This document shows, piece after piece, positions 26,724-29,993 of a stretch of 64,000 bases of DNA; the stretch's first letter is position 1, and each line of letters begins with the position of its first letter. The translations under genes and the position numbers were made by a program. Where the stretch lies: positions 671,001 to 735,000 of the forward strand of contig JACEVL010000499.1 in assembly GCA_020284085.1 (NCBI GenBank), in the 5' to 3' direction. Source of the stretch: Aporrectodea caliginosa. Taxonomy: Eukaryota; Annelida; Clitellata; Crassiclitellata; Lumbricidae. Below the pieces are notes generated by a model. That model saw only the letters and a list, made by a program, of their open reading frames with translations, ran no database searches and was not told where the DNA came from.

Positions 26724-29515
26724 TATTATGCATTTATTAAGCGCCACTATCAAATAACCAAACATCAATCGTTGGTGCTGAGCAGTTGTGAGTGAAGGAC
26801 TTGCTCAAGGTCCCTACACAGTAACCGTCTCAGAGGAGGAGGAGGATCGAACCCGTACTCTCCGCATTACAGGGCGAACGCTTAGACCCATAGGCTACCA
26901 TGTTCTGGTTTCACCTTATATGCCAGAGATTGAACTTTGAACTCGGAGATGAGAGGCAATTTTAATAGCAGTCTGCTACACATGTTGGATTACAGGTGAA
27001 ATTTACGTTAAATGTAAATGTACACTTTTTTCTATAACGACTGTATACAACGTCGACCATACTCATTTTTCAATGAATTGATCGGGTGAGATCCTTCACC
27101 ACCGCTGCCCGTTTGAATAGGTGTCACGCCATTTAAGGCCCCTGTGCATGGACTGTGCTAACCTGAGATTTAAATCTCTGAAATAATCCAGCATCAAGAG
27201 GCGAACCCCAATCCGCAGTTCCGTACGCTCTCTAACACAGGTGTGTGGGACGCAGCTTACCACTCTCTAACCAATGTAGTTAACTGGCTCAGTACGTTGA
27301 AGCGTAACTGATTTCGTGTAATTCATGTCGTGTAATAACATCAATCAATCAATCAATCAAAGAAACATAGTATAAGTGTGAACTGCGTAATGTAAGCGTG
27401 CATTATTGAATTTAACTCTTGATCGGAATAAATAATATATATATATTCATTCGTTTAATAGTTCTGAATGACAAACCGCAATCAGTAACAAACAGTTTCA
27501 ATACGAATGATAGAAGGTCGTAAAATAGAAATGAGATTAAATAAAAATAATAATACTGAACATTGCTTGTGATGTTTAGGTTGACTGTGAGCCTTACAAG
27601 CCAAATGCGCTGCTGACGTTTGCGTACATCCTGAAGGCTCAAATGCACATCCTCAAAGATTTCATCCAGATCATGCGGATGGAAATCGTATGTTGATTGG
27701 TCCCTCTAATGATTCATGCATACTAAGTAGGATGATGCATATTCATTAGGGCTATGAAAGCATTGTACTCAATGGTATATCATCATTCCTATTCGATGAG
27801 GTCTTTCATATTCGATGAGGTCATTCATTTTCAACGAGGTCATTCATATTCAATTAGGTCATTGATGTTCAATGTTGATCATGCATATTCAGTGCAATCA
27901 TGTATATTCATCTTGATCTCCTGCATATTCAGTACAATCGTGCATACTCGGCATGAGCTCATGCATATTCAGTAACTCGATATTTCTTTATCTTGTGCGT
28001 GTGGTTGCAGATGCCGGATCGTAATCTCAAGTGGTCAGTTCAGTGGAGTATGTTGATACCATTTGGCTTCAGCAACATCAGCCCCGTCGGGTCGGTCGCT
28101 GTGACGGTCAACAGCCGAATTCTCTTCATGGTCAGTTCTTGTCTTTCGTCTGCGGTCACCATGGGAGGAGGGTTTAGGGTAATGGTAACACTCTGGCACA
28201 AAGAGCAGAAGATCAGCATGGACGCGGGATTGCTTCCCGCTATCCTCCCAAGGGTCAACTCAGCCTTTCATTCGCCAGATGGCGTTGGTAAAATGTCCTT
28301 GCCTATAGCACAAAGCTGTCAAAGGCCGCCTCTGGATCGCTTCCCGCGACCCTCCCAAAGGTCCACTCAGCCTTTCATTCGCCAGATGGCGTTGGTAAAA
28401 TGAGATGTAGGACGTGATGGGCGCCTTGCATGGCTGCTATACAGTTAAGTTCGTCTCCTGTAATAACTTTTGATCATCCGTTCGTACTACGAATTGTAAT
28501 CATGTTGTGGTGTGTCAGTTTGATATAATAAATGAAGATTATTATTACATGCATACTACACTGTGTCCGGGAAAAATAGGACCCCTTCTGGTATAATGAA
28601 AATAAACTTGTAAATATTCATCGATTTTTAAAATTCCAAAACCGTTTTAATCCTGACTTAATTAGCTAACATTGGTTAAAATAAAAAAATTGATGTTATC
28701 CATTAATGACGTCATAATGACGTCATTTTCATCAAAATTCATGTGTTATGGACGGCACAAAAATTCCTGTGGGTCTTTTCTCATCCCCATCCAGTCTCTC
28801 TACATGTGGTCTATCTTGGATCTTTTCTTTTATCTGCATTCTGTGGTTTATCAGATCTGTCTCTCTGTCCATATGTCTGTCTGTCTCTTTGTCCATCTGC
28901 TTGTGTTCAATGACTATGACATTGACATTGTAACTGATTGCGGTGTGCCAATTAGAGTTGTCTTTCTCAATAAACGAATATAATTATTAATTATGTCCAT
29001 TCCTCATTTGAACATTAAAGTCAACTACGTAATGAGTAAAACAAACACCTATTATTTTCTATAAACTCTTTGACATTGTAACTGATTGCGGGGTGCCAAT
29101 TAGAGTTGTCTTTCTCTATAAACGAATATAATTATCTGTGTCTTGTCGATTTATCTCTTATCTATCAGTCTTGACCATTGGTGTCTTCGATCTCATCGAC
29201 AGAAAGTTCTGGATCTAAATGATCCTCATTCTTTTAATAACCTCTCATCCACAGTGCATGTGTTTCTTATAGCTTCAGCTGACTCGGAACCTCGCTCCTC
29301 AGCAACCACCCTGCGATCCACAATCGATCATCGTTCCGATCCTCTACGACACGACAAACAACCTTACGGCAACGATCGAACAGAAGATGATGAGCATGGC
29401 CGCGTCGCCCGCAGTCTCCCAAGTCCTCAAGACGTGCATGGAGTTCCAAGTCAAACCCAACGAATGCTCGATCCTACCCTGTGTCCGCGAACTCATCACA
29501 AACCTTACCTTTTGA
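202..29515 (+). CDS. MED14: Mediator complex subunit 14, 3' portion (25 exons, partial gene)
   Basis: MED14 is the central scaffold of Mediator, the nuclear co-activator that bridges transcription factors and RNA polymerase II; it links the head, middle and tail modules. The coding sequence joins 202-270, 2304-2343, 2605-2730, 3407-3485, 4747-4906, 5931-6171, 7156-7199, 8033-8173, 8850-8926, 9575-9686, 10275-10323, 11712-11855, 12410-12498, 12940-13089, 13878-13949, 14846-15040, 15588-15743, 17673-17835, 18489-18689, 20512-20714, 21797-21926, 26579-26640, 27580-27687, 28011-28130 and 29273-29515. All junctions are AG/GT and in phase, giving 1,057 codons and a stop. The order of blocks follows human MED14 as I recall it, including [23 protein letters not shown] and ELITNLTF. 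The N-terminal part (roughly 400 residues, judged from the human length) lies upstream of the window. Residue numbers in the exon entries count from the first codon in the window. Confidence 0.96.
320..575 (-). mobile_element. SINE-7 copy (hairpin-tail SINE), minus orientation
   Basis: Tail at 330-366 is the reverse complement of the GCGCCTCTGAGTAG hairpin plus TATAAAT. The body (430-530, with the words caccagtggcaggcccac and tggaaccaaccaatgg) recurs almost unchanged at 32300-32512 and inverted at 12565-12800. It lies in the intron after exon a. Confidence 0.7.
634..679. repeat. TAATG repeat ending in a 24-bp perfect palindrome
   Basis: Four gtaat-type units are followed by a perfect palindrome at 656-679 (ttacattacatt then aatgtaatgtaa). 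Its right half is the left target-site duplication of the LINE fragment that follows. Confidence 0.7.
689..1204 (+). mobile_element. 5'-truncated LINE fragment (RT C-terminus), frameshifted
   Basis: The frame from 694 reads [21 protein letters not shown] and [15 protein letters not shown], then shifts near 945 and continues as [18 protein letters not shown]. It matches the C-terminal 170 residues of the LINE at 54879-57074 almost block for block, so it is the same family. It ends in EWRNW and a stop at about 1204. The 13-bp word taatgtaatgtaa flanks it at 667-679 and 1197-1209, a likely target-site duplication, although the low-complexity target weakens this. It is a dead insertion in a MED14 intron. 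Confidence 0.85.
1213..1447 (-). mobile_element. LINE 3' end (L2/CR1-like RT tail), minus
   Basis: Minus-strand translation gives [20 protein letters not shown], the characteristic last block of L2/CR1-type reverse transcriptases. It is followed at 1213-1260 by a degenerate GCGCTTCTGAG..GGCGCTTTATAAA hairpin tail. 1525-1620 just upstream carries a piece of SINE-3 (agtgaaggacttgctcagggtccctac). The remaining sequence to 1800 holds three short copies of ggttggcctagaaccc (about 1729-1790). Confidence 0.65.
1832..2137. mobile_element. Non-autonomous DNA transposon (MITE) with tandem-repeat terminal inverted repeats
   Basis: The 8-bp word attggcct flanks the element at 1824-1831 and 2138-2145. 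The ends are inverted: ggttctagggcaattcgtcg on the left against ggtaaccgggcaattcgtcg as the reverse complement of the right end. Each end is built of 15-17-bp units (acaattcgtcgccgg type), about three on the left and five on the right. The interior has (TGTC)n/(TATC)n at 1896-1963 and no transposase. An 8-bp duplication fits hAT, P or Merlin-like families; the termini do not decide it. Confidence 0.8.
2304..2343 (+). CDS. MED14: MED14 micro-exon b (residues 24-36)
   Basis: A 40-bp exon between cattgtag and gtgagt. It starts in phase 0 and ends after one base of a codon, exactly what exon c needs. It encodes [13 protein letters not shown], matching human QELKAILRG at this position. I found it because the flanking exons are out of phase without it. 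Confidence 0.75.
2426..2512 (-). repeat. Rep-8 copy, minus
   Basis: Contains caccctcctcctttatccagg followed by ggactggcactgccagag. The same sequence, in either orientation, is at 33528-33632, 47798-47888, 49393-49452, 50744-50840 and 54622-54735. Probably a SINE or LINE tail family. Confidence 0.55.
2605..2730 (+). CDS. MED14: MED14 exon c (residues 37-78)
   Basis: Acceptor gttccag and donor gtatgt; the first two bases complete a codon begun in exon b. It encodes [20 protein letters not shown] and SVTVDTIRG, aligning with human ALVVPILEPCGNSE and FVDLHSG. Confidence 0.92.
2731..3406. other. MED14 intron, no clear element
   Basis: I recognise only a short run of aatcgattag-type units at 3205-3260, also seen at 13605-13650, 17575-17620 and inside the element at 59561-59831. 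The rest looks like plain intron. Confidence 0.5.
3407..3485 (+). CDS. MED14: MED14 exon d (residues 79-104)
   Basis: Acceptor tttgcag and donor gtaagc. It encodes [19 protein letters not shown] and KKLLTNL, equivalent to the human block DDMEKSVNDDMKRIIPWIQQL. It ends two bases into an Arg codon. Confidence 0.9.
3751..3834. repeat. Perfect 37-bp inverted repeat with 10-nt loop
   Basis: Left arm 3751-3787 and right arm 3798-3834 are exact reverse complements (aattgaggagcacatttcc at the outer left end). The spacer is tgcttatcac. The arms have normal base composition, so this is not a microsatellite artefact. It lies in the MED14 intron after exon d and would form a long hairpin in the pre-mRNA. 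Confidence 0.9.
3875..4195 (+). mobile_element. LINE 3' end (L2/CR1-like) with GATTA-type tail
   Basis: From about 4003 one frame reads [20 protein letters not shown] and then [10 protein letters not shown], the typical C-terminus of L2/CR1-type reverse transcriptases. The 3' end is a run of gatta units near 4185. The left part (3875-3938) is a repeat shared with 4710-4742 and, inverted, with 7215-7425. 4200-4746 otherwise holds TC-rich runs and no recognised gene. Confidence 0.65.
4747..4906 (+). CDS. MED14: MED14 exon e (residues 105-158)
   Basis: A 160-bp exon from acceptor ctgtgtag to donor gtgagg, ending in phase 0. It encodes [18 protein letters not shown] and [16 protein letters not shown], matching human FWLGQQRCKQSIKHLPTISS and KLFIKLTRLPQYYI. 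The pyrimidine tract of its acceptor lies within a dispersed repeat (4710-4742). Confidence 0.95.
4960..5310. repeat. Degenerate GATGAT/TATGATGG array
   Basis: Imperfect trinucleotide array, mainly gat/gatgg/tatgat units, starting about 50 bp after the exon e donor. A second array of atgatgacca-type units fills 5536-5870 of the same intron. Confidence 0.85.
5310..5458 (+). mobile_element. SINE-7 copy, 5'-truncated
   Basis: Matches the 3' half of the copy at 12565-12800 (tgctttgctaactgatgta, cataatgacactt) and ends in the hairpin gcgcctctgagtag..gaggcgctgtataaat with a gaatgaatga tail. Confidence 0.75.
5931..6171 (+). CDS. MED14: MED14 exon f (residues 159-238)
   Basis: Acceptor ctttccag and donor gtaagt. 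It encodes [20 protein letters not shown], the counterpart of human VVEMLEVPNKPTQLSYKYYF. A less conserved Gly/Ser/Thr-rich stretch and [16 protein letters not shown] follow. The exon ends one base into an Asp codon. Confidence 0.93.
6330..6510 (+). mobile_element. SINE-4 fragment (head missing)
   Basis: Shares actaaccgtacactgtcagtgg and cctcatatgccgag..aagaatatgaagtcgctaacac with the full copy at 8214-8435. Confidence 0.6.
6740..6887 (+). mobile_element. LINE 3' end with hairpin tail
   Basis: A short remnant reading [16 protein letters not shown] and AWPGSGASE, followed by gcgcctctgagtagagacc..ggggtgctatataaat and a gattgatt tail. The same arrangement recurs at 39199-39357 and 48120-48365, so the hairpin is the 3' terminus of this LINE family. 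Confidence 0.6.
6888..7128 (+). mobile_element. SINE-5: tRNA-derived SINE with good A and B boxes
   Basis: The head contains tggccgagtgggttggtgcc (A box) and gggttcgcttccc (B box), spaced as in a tRNA. A body of about 120 bp and the tail gtgtcgttaagccgaaacaa followed by TTTATT runs come next. It lies in the intron before exon g. It is a SINE head rather than a functional tRNA gene, because the acceptor stem does not pair. Confidence 0.75.
7156..7199 (+). CDS. MED14: MED14 micro-exon g (residues 239-253)
   Basis: A 44-bp exon between ttttcag and gtgcgt, ending in phase 0. It encodes [15 protein letters not shown], a short acidic/basic linker like the human KRKLSDDP region. Confidence 0.85.
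7215..7403. repeat. Three tandem copies of a 64-bp unit
   Basis: Units begin with ggtgtcattgacctaat at about 7220, 7284 and 7348, with few mismatches. The reverse complement of the unit also lies at 3890-3938 and 4710-4742, the latter touching the exon e splice acceptor. Confidence 0.85.
7640..7840 (+). mobile_element. LINE 3' end with hairpin tail
   Basis: From about 7633 a frame reads [17 protein letters not shown], the last conserved block of an L2/CR1-type reverse transcriptase. The hairpin gagcgcctctgag..gagaggcgctttataat closes it at 7786-7835. This copy ties the hairpin tail directly to a LINE coding remnant. Confidence 0.7.
7862..8010. repeat. Minisatellite, unit aaggtgtattaggtgtatg
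   Basis: About eight imperfect copies of a 19-bp unit and its shorter form. It ends some 20 bp before the exon h acceptor. Confidence 0.85.
8033..8173 (+). CDS. MED14: MED14 exon h (residues 254-300)
   Basis: A 141-bp phase-0 exon from attgtag to gtaaag. It encodes [20 protein letters not shown] and PLVALTGE, matching human [20 protein letters not shown]. Confidence 0.93.
8214..8435 (+). mobile_element. SINE-4: tRNA-derived SINE
   Basis: The head has an A box (gatagtgtagtggtttgg) and a canonical B box (ggttcaaatccccgcc). The body contains gtacactgaccgtacactgt and cctcatatgccaagg. Related copies, mostly without the head, are at 6330, 13465(-), 40598(-), 50128(-), 58225(-) and 59175. 8440-8660 repeats short cttctgagaggtgaaggg units. 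Confidence 0.8.
8850..8926 (+). CDS. MED14: MED14 exon i (residues 301-326)
   Basis: Acceptor cttatag and donor gtgagt. It encodes [19 protein letters not shown], matching human EIPHQGVQVEGDGF. It ends two bases into a Gln codon. Confidence 0.9.
9164..9433 (+). mobile_element. SINE-1 copy
   Basis: Starts gggtttagggtaatggtaac and runs through ggcacgaagagcagatcagc, gatgggcgtcttgcttggctg and ttttgatcatccgttcatac to an attatt tail. A second SINE-1 3' end follows directly at 9436-9560. Confidence 0.75.
9575..9686 (+). CDS. MED14: MED14 exon j (residues 326-363)
   Basis: Acceptor tgtgtag and donor gtatgg. It encodes [20 protein letters not shown] and IWCVE, matching human LLDCTFRLQGRNNRTWVAE. It ends in phase 0. 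Confidence 0.92.
9858..10068 (+). mobile_element. SINE-2: tRNA-derived SINE
   Basis: The head gtggcgcattggataacatc (A box) and gagttcgagccccc (B box) is followed by a body with gcaggctgtctgttctgtt and gtgtcaatcggattgttg and an aataaacgaaaatatatt tail. Other copies are at 10629(-), 13108(+) and 42887(-). Confidence 0.8.
10275..10323 (+). CDS. MED14: MED14 micro-exon k (residues 364-379)
   Basis: A 49-bp exon between gtttcag and gtaaag encoding [16 protein letters not shown]. It aligns with human VFANCPLNGTSTREQG and supplies the single base that exon l needs to read GPEHRV. Found by phase and homology. Confidence 0.85.
10629..10875 (-). mobile_element. SINE-2 copy, minus
   Basis: Reverse complement of the 9858 family: aataataataatcttttctttattg tail at the left, the bodies tgcataattg/acagaacagacagcctgc, and a head with B box (ctcaaactcggtacc) and A box (ccaatgcgctatcggcccc) at the right. 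Confidence 0.8.
10876..11711. other. MED14 intron without clear element
   Basis: One weak tRNA-like stretch (11272-11335, with gggtttgagcctgctc) might be a SINE head. Nothing else is recognised. Confidence 0.4.
11712..11855 (+). CDS. MED14: MED14 exon l (residues 380-427)
   Basis: Acceptor tttccag and donor gttagt. It encodes [14 protein letters not shown] (with one base from exon k), [20 protein letters not shown] and VYNS. Human has GPSRHVYLTYEN and [20 protein letters not shown]. Confidence 0.95.
12410..12498 (+). CDS. MED14: MED14 exon m (residues 428-457)
   Basis: Acceptor ttttgcag and donor gtaagt. It encodes [19 protein letters not shown], matching human SEVRVYNYRKLILCYGTTK. It ends in phase 0. 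The preceding intron holds an isolated repeat at about 11920-12085 with a cttgattgattgat tail. Confidence 0.95.
12565..12800 (+). mobile_element. SINE-7 copy, near full length
   Basis: Runs from tttcgatgagaatccattc through ttggttccacatgtgtgcgt and actggtgactcttctagctt to a hairpin tail (gcaccgctgag..gaggcgctagatataaat) and gaatgaatg. It fixes the family orientation: minus copies sit at 320 and 32300, and a 3' half at 5310. Confidence 0.75.
12940..13089 (+). CDS. MED14: MED14 exon n (residues 458-507)
   Basis: A 150-bp phase-0 exon from tctcaag to gtcagt. It encodes [20 protein letters not shown], matching human ISIQWNSIHQKFHISLGTVG, and continues to VAHLSK. Confidence 0.94.
13108..13346 (+). 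mobile_element. SINE-2 copy
   Basis: Decayed head (gtctggtaccgagttcaagtc), intact body and tail (ggctgtctgttctgttag, aataaacgaaaatattatt). It starts about 20 bp after the exon n donor. 13465-13605 carries a headless SINE-4 on the minus strand. Confidence 0.7.
13878..13949 (+). CDS. MED14: MED14 exon o (residues 508-531)
   Basis: A 72-bp phase-0 exon from ttttgcag to gtgagt encoding [19 protein letters not shown] and IIWLK. It occupies the place of human [20 protein letters not shown] and is among the less conserved exons. Confidence 0.85.
14008..14268 (+). mobile_element. SINE-1 copy (variant head)
   Basis: Head ttggttgaatggttacacgc and gggtttgatacctgc (B-box-like), body ggtgccttgcaggctgccat, tail aataacgaatatta. 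Like the 54048 copy, it represents a sub-family distinct from 9164 and 14357. Confidence 0.75.
14357..14612 (+). mobile_element. SINE-1 copy
   Basis: Starts gagaggtttagggtaatggt and ends tttgaaataataaagaatatatatt. It is the second SINE-1 in the same intron. Confidence 0.75.
14846..15040 (+). CDS. MED14: MED14 exon p (residues 532-596)
   Basis: A 195-bp phase-0 exon from atttcag to gtctgt. It encodes [25 protein letters not shown] and [11 protein letters not shown]. Human has [20 protein letters not shown], IDIYC and AIRDGAYSLFD. One of the most conserved parts. Confidence 0.97.
15041..15420. repeat. TGTC/TTTG-rich run followed by pure (TC)n
   Basis: 15041-15265 is a TGTCTTTG-type degenerate run starting at the exon p donor. 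About 15343-15417 is almost pure (TC)n. Reading frames through it are only Leu/Ser/Cys runs. Confidence 0.9.
15588..15743 (+). CDS. MED14: MED14 exon q (residues 597-648)
   Basis: A 156-bp phase-0 exon from attcag to gtaaga. It encodes [20 protein letters not shown] and NPLSPV, matching human FVDSNQDARRRSVNEDDNPP. Confidence 0.96.
15976..16746. mobile_element. Decayed DNA transposon with GCGCAAAA subterminal repeats
   Basis: Inverted ends ggccctccagaaattcgcg and, as reverse complement of the right end, ggccccacagaaatttgcg. Motifs of the form cgcgcaaaat recur inside both ends. The target duplication could be TA, or an imperfect 8 bp (cattttat/aattttag). The interior has no intact ORF. The superfamily is undecided. 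Confidence 0.55.
16958..17017. repeat. TTA microsatellite
   Basis: Imperfect (att)n. The following DNA to 17672 shows nothing recognisable apart from aatcgatta words near 17575-17620. Confidence 0.8.
17673..17835 (+). CDS. MED14: MED14 exon r (residues 649-702), Ser/Pro-rich
   Basis: Acceptor tctgcag and donor gtaagg. It encodes [31 protein letters not shown] and MPSPAAA, like the human Ser/Pro-rich segment (SPGNLHAASSPSG, SFVPTPPPS). Probably disordered. It ends one base into a Gly codon. Confidence 0.95.
17850..18345. repeat. Minisatellite, 42-bp unit, about 10 copies
   Basis: Unit tggttggttgactggttgc then tggctgactgatcattgatcaac, largely in register. Since 42 is a multiple of three, the minus strand has a 185-codon open frame of repeats containing [11 protein letters not shown]. 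This is a by-product, not a gene. It starts just after exon r. Confidence 0.9.
18489..18689 (+). CDS. MED14: MED14 exon s (residues 703-769), Ser/Pro-rich
   Basis: Acceptor attccag and donor gtaggt. It encodes [20 protein letters not shown] and [13 protein letters not shown], clearly equivalent to human GNWPGSPQVSGPSPAARM and SPANPSLHSP. It ends one base into an Ala codon. Confidence 0.96.
18690..20371. repeat. AAGGTAAAGTAACTATAGAAAG-type degenerate array, split by a hAT element
   Basis: Imperfect units around ggtaaagtaactatagaa fill 18690-18868 and resume at 20072-20371. The hAT element at 18869-20071 was inserted inside the array. Confidence 0.8.
18869..20071 (+). mobile_element. hAT transposon with decayed transposase
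   Basis: Flanked by an exact 8-bp duplication ctatagaa (18861-18868 and 20072-20079). Ends cagggatgggcaac and, reverse complement of the right end, caggcatgggcaac. The interior reads [20 protein letters not shown] around 19197-19256, then [19 protein letters not shown] near 19422-19478, then [16 protein letters not shown] near 19610-19655. These are the ordered blocks of the C-terminal part of GTF2IRD2/FAM200-like hAT transposases, broken by stops. Much of the N-terminal and catalytic region appears deleted. Confidence 0.88.
20512..20714 (+). CDS. MED14: MED14 exon t (residues 770-837)
   Basis: Acceptor taatag and donor gtaaga. It encodes [20 protein letters not shown] and [20 protein letters not shown], matching human LPQRSWAASIPTILTHSALN and [19 protein letters not shown]. 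This exon made the MED14 identification certain. Confidence 0.98.
20860..21180. repeat. Minisatellite of tggttatttggttgactggc-type units
   Basis: About a dozen imperfect units built from ggctggctgg and ttgactgg words. It uses the same words as the 42-bp array two introns upstream (17850-18345). Confidence 0.85.
21420..21796. other. MED14 intron: RTE-like 5' word and inverted hairpin tail
   Basis: 21420-21445 (caggaaggcaatgggaaacc) resembles the 5' leader of the LINE at 22989 (ggggaaggcaatggcaaacc). 21650-21692 is a minus-strand hairpin tail (agcgcctcttcaag..ctcagaggtgct). Nothing else is seen. Confidence 0.5.
21797..21926 (+). CDS. MED14: MED14 exon u (residues 838-880)
   Basis: Acceptor gtttag and donor gtaaga. 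It encodes [19 protein letters not shown] then [17 protein letters not shown], matching human INSNEPGVIMFKTDALKCRV and QTLQLKV. It ends one base into a Glu codon completed 4.6 kb downstream, beyond the LINE insertion. Confidence 0.97.
21927..22977. other. MED14 intron, AT-rich, nothing recognised
   Basis: Apart from a short TGTC run near 22140-22190 I see no element or exon before the LINE target site. Confidence 0.5.
22989..26321 (+). mobile_element. Full-length RTE-clade LINE, apparently intact
   Basis: The 11-bp target duplication attctctcagg lies at 22978-22988 and 26322-26332. A 5' leader of about 270 bp includes gggaaggcaatggcaaacca. One ORF fills the rest. The 3' end is two copies of acaaggtg; the stop codon lies inside this tail, so there is almost no 3' UTR, as is usual for RTE elements. 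It is inserted in the same direction as MED14 in the intron between exons u and v. Confidence 0.93.
23258..26314 (+). CDS. RTE LINE endonuclease-reverse transcriptase (1,018 aa)
   Basis: Uninterrupted single ORF. An APE-type endonuclease comes first: GTWNVRSM (about residue 71), [14 protein letters not shown], and GTDHELL near residue 300. The reverse transcriptase follows: [43 protein letters not shown], and the catalytic YADD at about residue 760. The C-terminus ([57 protein letters not shown]) follows the same plan as mammalian BovB/RTE. The predicted product nicks target DNA and primes cDNA synthesis on its own RNA. The two catalytic domains look complete; activity is inferred, not shown. 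The ATG at 23258 is the first in frame; the conserved part starts near residue 68. Confidence 0.93.
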   Translation: MNQANSNKALVADGETPRPECDSTATGKEQDGGLKAFQSNEATGQKPKGGSVVDRTGKQRLVLSCKMKMKIGTWNVRSMQSGKMDIIQREMERLEISVMGLSETRWKGQGHFNWNGYRIIMSGQKEKGRSGVAIMCDRISANAIMGYDTVSDRILSVRFRGKKVNTTIIQIYAPTSMATEEEHESFYNELQSIIDKTHKGDVVMVIGDFNAKVGKYNGGGGDTIGGHGLGEQNDAGERLVDFCEGNSLRIMNTWFEQSKRRLYTWTSPDGKHRNQIDYILINKRWKSTIRDVRTKPGADCGTDHELLVATVQMKFKKLKTGERLITYDCKEISQEYRVEIRNRFEILERDDAETEEVENNLWEKTKEAILETAEKYIPKKRKSKTTPWLSKEAINIAMDRREAKREGDKDKVRKLNRAFQKQARMDKEKHLNELCKEMEDEGRKGRTKTMFSKVREITRKNTPRMGSLKASDGHIIADEEGMKKRWKEYTEELYNEDKRVKVEKMDETEYEIEPEVMEAEVEWAIKQLKDNKAPGQDGIPIEMVKGGDGVMTKTITKICNNIWRTGKWPEDWKSSVFIPLFKKGDAKECENYRTIAMISHISKILLKILHKRMESTIERELPDSQAGFRKSRGTRDHIANMRWIMERQREYGQKVYICFIDYSKAFDCINHELMWKTLGEMGIPKHLVQLLRGLYEDQIAVIRTEYGDTDSFRIRKGVRQGCILSPVLFNMYAERIMRQAGMDEAEEGIKIAGRIMNNLRYADDTTLLAGKKNELVTLIRRLKSESEKAGLYFNIKKTKIMTTEEEDSFEVDGEEIETVTNFTFLGSVIEKEGKCDMEINRRVAIGKAAMNGLEKIWKDKHVSIDTKKRLVKALIIPTVTYGSETWTMTKKMRKKINACEMWIWRKMQRISWKEKKTNDWVRWSIGIEKEETLQQTVLRAKLRFFGHVMRSDGLEKEMMLAYGEGRRKQGRPRKKWMDEIHETTGMNLAELRDATADRRKWRGLIMKVAKVPRTDSTR
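26579..26640 (+). CDS. MED14: MED14 exon v (residues 881-901)
   Basis: Acceptor atttcag and donor gtacgt. It encodes [19 protein letters not shown], matching human AGQWKPDELQVLEKFFETRV. It ends in phase 0. Confidence 0.97.
26708..26905 (-). mobile_element. SINE-3 copy, minus, full length
   Basis: Read on the minus strand: tRNA-like head with A box (tagcctatgggtctaagcg) and B box (gtacgggttcgatcctcc), then the body ggtccctacacagtaacc (as plus) and a 3' end that includes ttaataaatgcataataat. It is the best SINE-3 reference in the window. 26915-27579 beyond it shows nothing clear apart from a short caat run near 27345. Confidence 0.8.
27580..27687 (+). CDS. MED14: MED14 exon w (residues 902-937)
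   Basis: A 108-bp phase-0 exon from gtttag to gtatgt. It encodes [20 protein letters not shown] and [12 protein letters not shown], matching human PFKANTLIAFTKLLGAPTHI and LRDCVHIMKLEL. Confidence 0.97.
27784..27978. repeat. Minisatellite, unit about tcattcatattcgatgagg
   Basis: About ten imperfect 19-20-bp units, increasingly degenerate towards the 3' side, within the 323-bp intron between exons w and x. Confidence 0.8.
28011..28130 (+). CDS. MED14: MED14 exon x (residues 938-977)
   Basis: A 120-bp phase-0 exon from gttgcag to gtcagt. It encodes [19 protein letters not shown] and then [12 protein letters not shown], matching human QATQLKWNVQFCLTIPP and AVVLKSKMLFF. Confidence 0.96.
28168..28545 (+). 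mobile_element. SINE-1 copy with internal duplication
   Basis: Head gtttagggtaatggtaacac. The segment ctcagcctttcattcgccag occurs twice (28259 and 28367), so about 105 bp is duplicated within the SINE. Tail attattac. Confidence 0.75.
28559..28780 (+). mobile_element. One end of a Tc1/mariner-like MITE
   Basis: Begins after TA with cactgtgtccgggaaaaata and follows the inverted repeat of the complete element at 33698-34269 for about 220 bp, through the gacgtcataatgacgtc palindrome and caaaattcatgtgt. The other end is missing. Confidence 0.75.
28918..29136 (+). repeat. Two copies of a SINE-2-like tail
   Basis: The 65-bp segment cattgtaactgattgcgg.. to ataaacgaatataatta is present at 28921-28985 and again at 29070-29134 with few differences: a local direct duplication of a SINE 3' end. 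Confidence 0.7.
29273..29515 (+). CDS. MED14: MED14 last coding exon y (residues 978-1057, stop)
   Basis: Acceptor cttatag. It encodes [46 protein letters not shown] and [10 protein letters not shown], ending at TGA 29513-29515. Human has LQLTQKTSVPPQEPVSIIVP, ILKRFAE and VRDLMANLTLPPGGRP. The protein therefore ends right after the conserved NLT block and lacks the last residues of the human tail. The last six codons and the stop form the first unit of a tandem array. Confidence 0.97.
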   Translation, partial: LQLTRNLAPQQPPCDPQSIIVPILYDTTNNLTATIEQKMMSMAASPAVSQVLKTCMEFQVKPNECSILPCVRELITNLTF

Positions 29516-29993
29516 GGCCACGAACATTACCTTTTGAGGCCATGAACCTTACCTTTTGCGGCCATAAACCTTACCGTTTAAGACCACAGACCTTATCTTT
29601 TGAGGCCACGAACATTACCATTTGAGGCCATGAGCCTTACCTTTTGAGGCCATAAACCTTACCGTTTAAGACCACAGACCTTATCTTTTGAGGCCACAAA
29701 CCTTACCGTTTAAGGCCACAAACCTTATCTTTTGAATCCATAAACATTTCCTTTTGAGGCCACAAACCTGAGCTTTTGAGGCCACAAACTTTATCTTTTA
29801 AGGTCACAAACCTTACCTTTTGAGACCACAAACCTTGCCGTTTAAGGCCACAAACCTTATCTTTTGAAGCCATAAACATTTCCTTTTGAGGCCACAAACC
29901 TGAGCTTTTGAGGCCACAAACTTTATCTTTTAAGGTCACAAACCTTACCTTTTGAGGCCACAAACCTTGCCGTTTAAGGCCACAAACCTTATC
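29497..29993. repeat. 22-bp minisatellite seeded in the MED14 stop region, about 22.5 copies
   Basis: Unit cacaaaccttaccttttgag + gc. The ttttgagg core recurs every 22 bases from 29510 to 29972 without an indel. The first unit overlaps the codons for ITNLTF and the stop. A six-unit (132-bp) higher-order repeat is visible, for example cttttgaatccataaac near 29729 against cttttgaagccataaac near 29861. It would form the start of the MED14 3' UTR. Confidence 0.93.

Noticed and set aside
29143..29625. 160-codon plus-strand frame over the end of MED14
   Set aside because: It is out of frame with MED14; the correct frame gives the conserved C-terminus.
29497..29993. CRISPR-like look of the 22-bp repeats
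   Set aside because: There are no unique spacers; units are directly adjacent, and the context is a eukaryotic gene.
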